From positions 1 through 32,904 of the forward strand of contig JAZTWO010000033.1 in NCBI GenBank assembly GCA_045635885.1: DNA of 32,904 nucleotides, read 5' to 3'. Numbering within the stretch: position 1 is the stretch's first letter; each line of letters opens with the position of its first letter. Below, piece by piece: positions 32,761 to 32,904 of this stretch. The position numbers and the translations under genes were made by a program. This stretch comes from RGIG4608 sp045635885. GTDB lineage: Bacteria; Bacillota; Clostridia; Oscillospirales; CAG-272. The notes under the pieces were generated by a model. It was not told the DNA's origin, did no database searches, and saw nothing but the letters and a program-made list of their open reading frames with translations.

Positions 32761-32862
32761 AGTTACAAAGTAACAATTTCCGCTTTTGAAAAAAAGTTAG
32801 AAAGTACCGTTTTCCGCTTTTGAAAAAGCTTGGCAAAACTTTTTTATCGCTTGGGTTGGTGA
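32761..32862 (-). repeat. 102-bp dispersed repeat, copy B
   Basis: This is the reverse complement of 8363-8464 with a handful of differences, and it has the same two ~34-bp tandem units (TTTTTCAAAAGCGGAAA...TAACTT on the minus strand). The open frame across it is spurious. Nothing else is recognised between here and the window end. Confidence 0.8.
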
Positions 32863-32904
32863 AGTCGGATCGTAGCCATGTCGTTCTGTGGGCCAAGGAG
32901 TTGA

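Noticed and set aside
1..32904. tRNA or rRNA genes
   Set aside because: I saw no cloverleaf-like or rRNA-like sequence on either strand by eye; a covariance search would be decisive.

Overview
The window looks like the chromosome of a spore-forming, low-to-moderate G+C member of the Clostridia (Bacillota), probably an uncultured gut lineage. Three things point that way: a sporulation sigma factor made as a pro-protein (pro-SigK), AAGGAGG-type ribosome sites and TTGACA-17-TATAAT promoters throughout, and Clostridia-style surface lipoproteins with BspA-like leucine-rich repeats.

The central result is that sigK is split. Its 5' part (29653-29997, minus strand) and 3' part (8509-8874, minus strand) are separated by a 20.8-kb skin-like element. 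The two junctions share a 5-bp core, GAATG on the minus strand (8874-8878 and 29667-29671). Joining them there restores one open frame of about 231 residues, reading through the junction as ...CVQN-EILMHFRA..., which matches the SigK family. A large serine recombinase (SpoIVCA type) ends exactly at the left junction, and the last base of its stop codon belongs to the host. In the excised circle that stop is lost and the recombinase frame runs in phase into the Xre-type regulator at the other end, giving a predicted 757-residue fusion.

Layout. (1) 1-8508 is host DNA: a truncated glycosyltransferase, a 1300-residue lipoprotein, a DUF378 membrane protein, a membrane protein with a PH-like region, two tandem lipoproteins, small remnants of a phage tail gene and an RHS gene, and several dispersed intergenic repeats. 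(2) 8509-8874 is the sigK 3' part. (3) 8874-29671 is the element. From the left it holds the serine recombinase; an ADP-ribose and stress-like module (macro domain protein with a C-terminal helical domain, RecQ-like helicase, protein with a possible C39-like peptidase fold, VWA protein, small charged protein, dual-specificity-phosphatase-like protein, CpXC protein, second macro protein); a type I restriction-modification operon with extra genes (fic, hsdM, rhuM, membrane protein, hsdS, abiH, hsdR); a nested unit encoding a winged-helix/tyrosine-recombinase fusion between imperfect 46-bp direct repeats; a 64-residue protein; and the Xre regulator. (4) 29653-29997 is the sigK 5' part, followed rightward by a ComEC-like metallo-hydrolase and a YifB/ComM-type AAA ATPase, then a terminator and a dispersed repeat.

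How the parts work together (inference). The element sits in sigK and must be removed in the mother cell to make SigK. Because that cell lyses after sporulation, the loss costs nothing to the germline, which keeps the element and its defence cargo. The Xre gene lies directly downstream of the interrupted sigK 5' part on the same strand, so the sigK promoter would read into it. That makes it a candidate trigger or directionality factor for excision.
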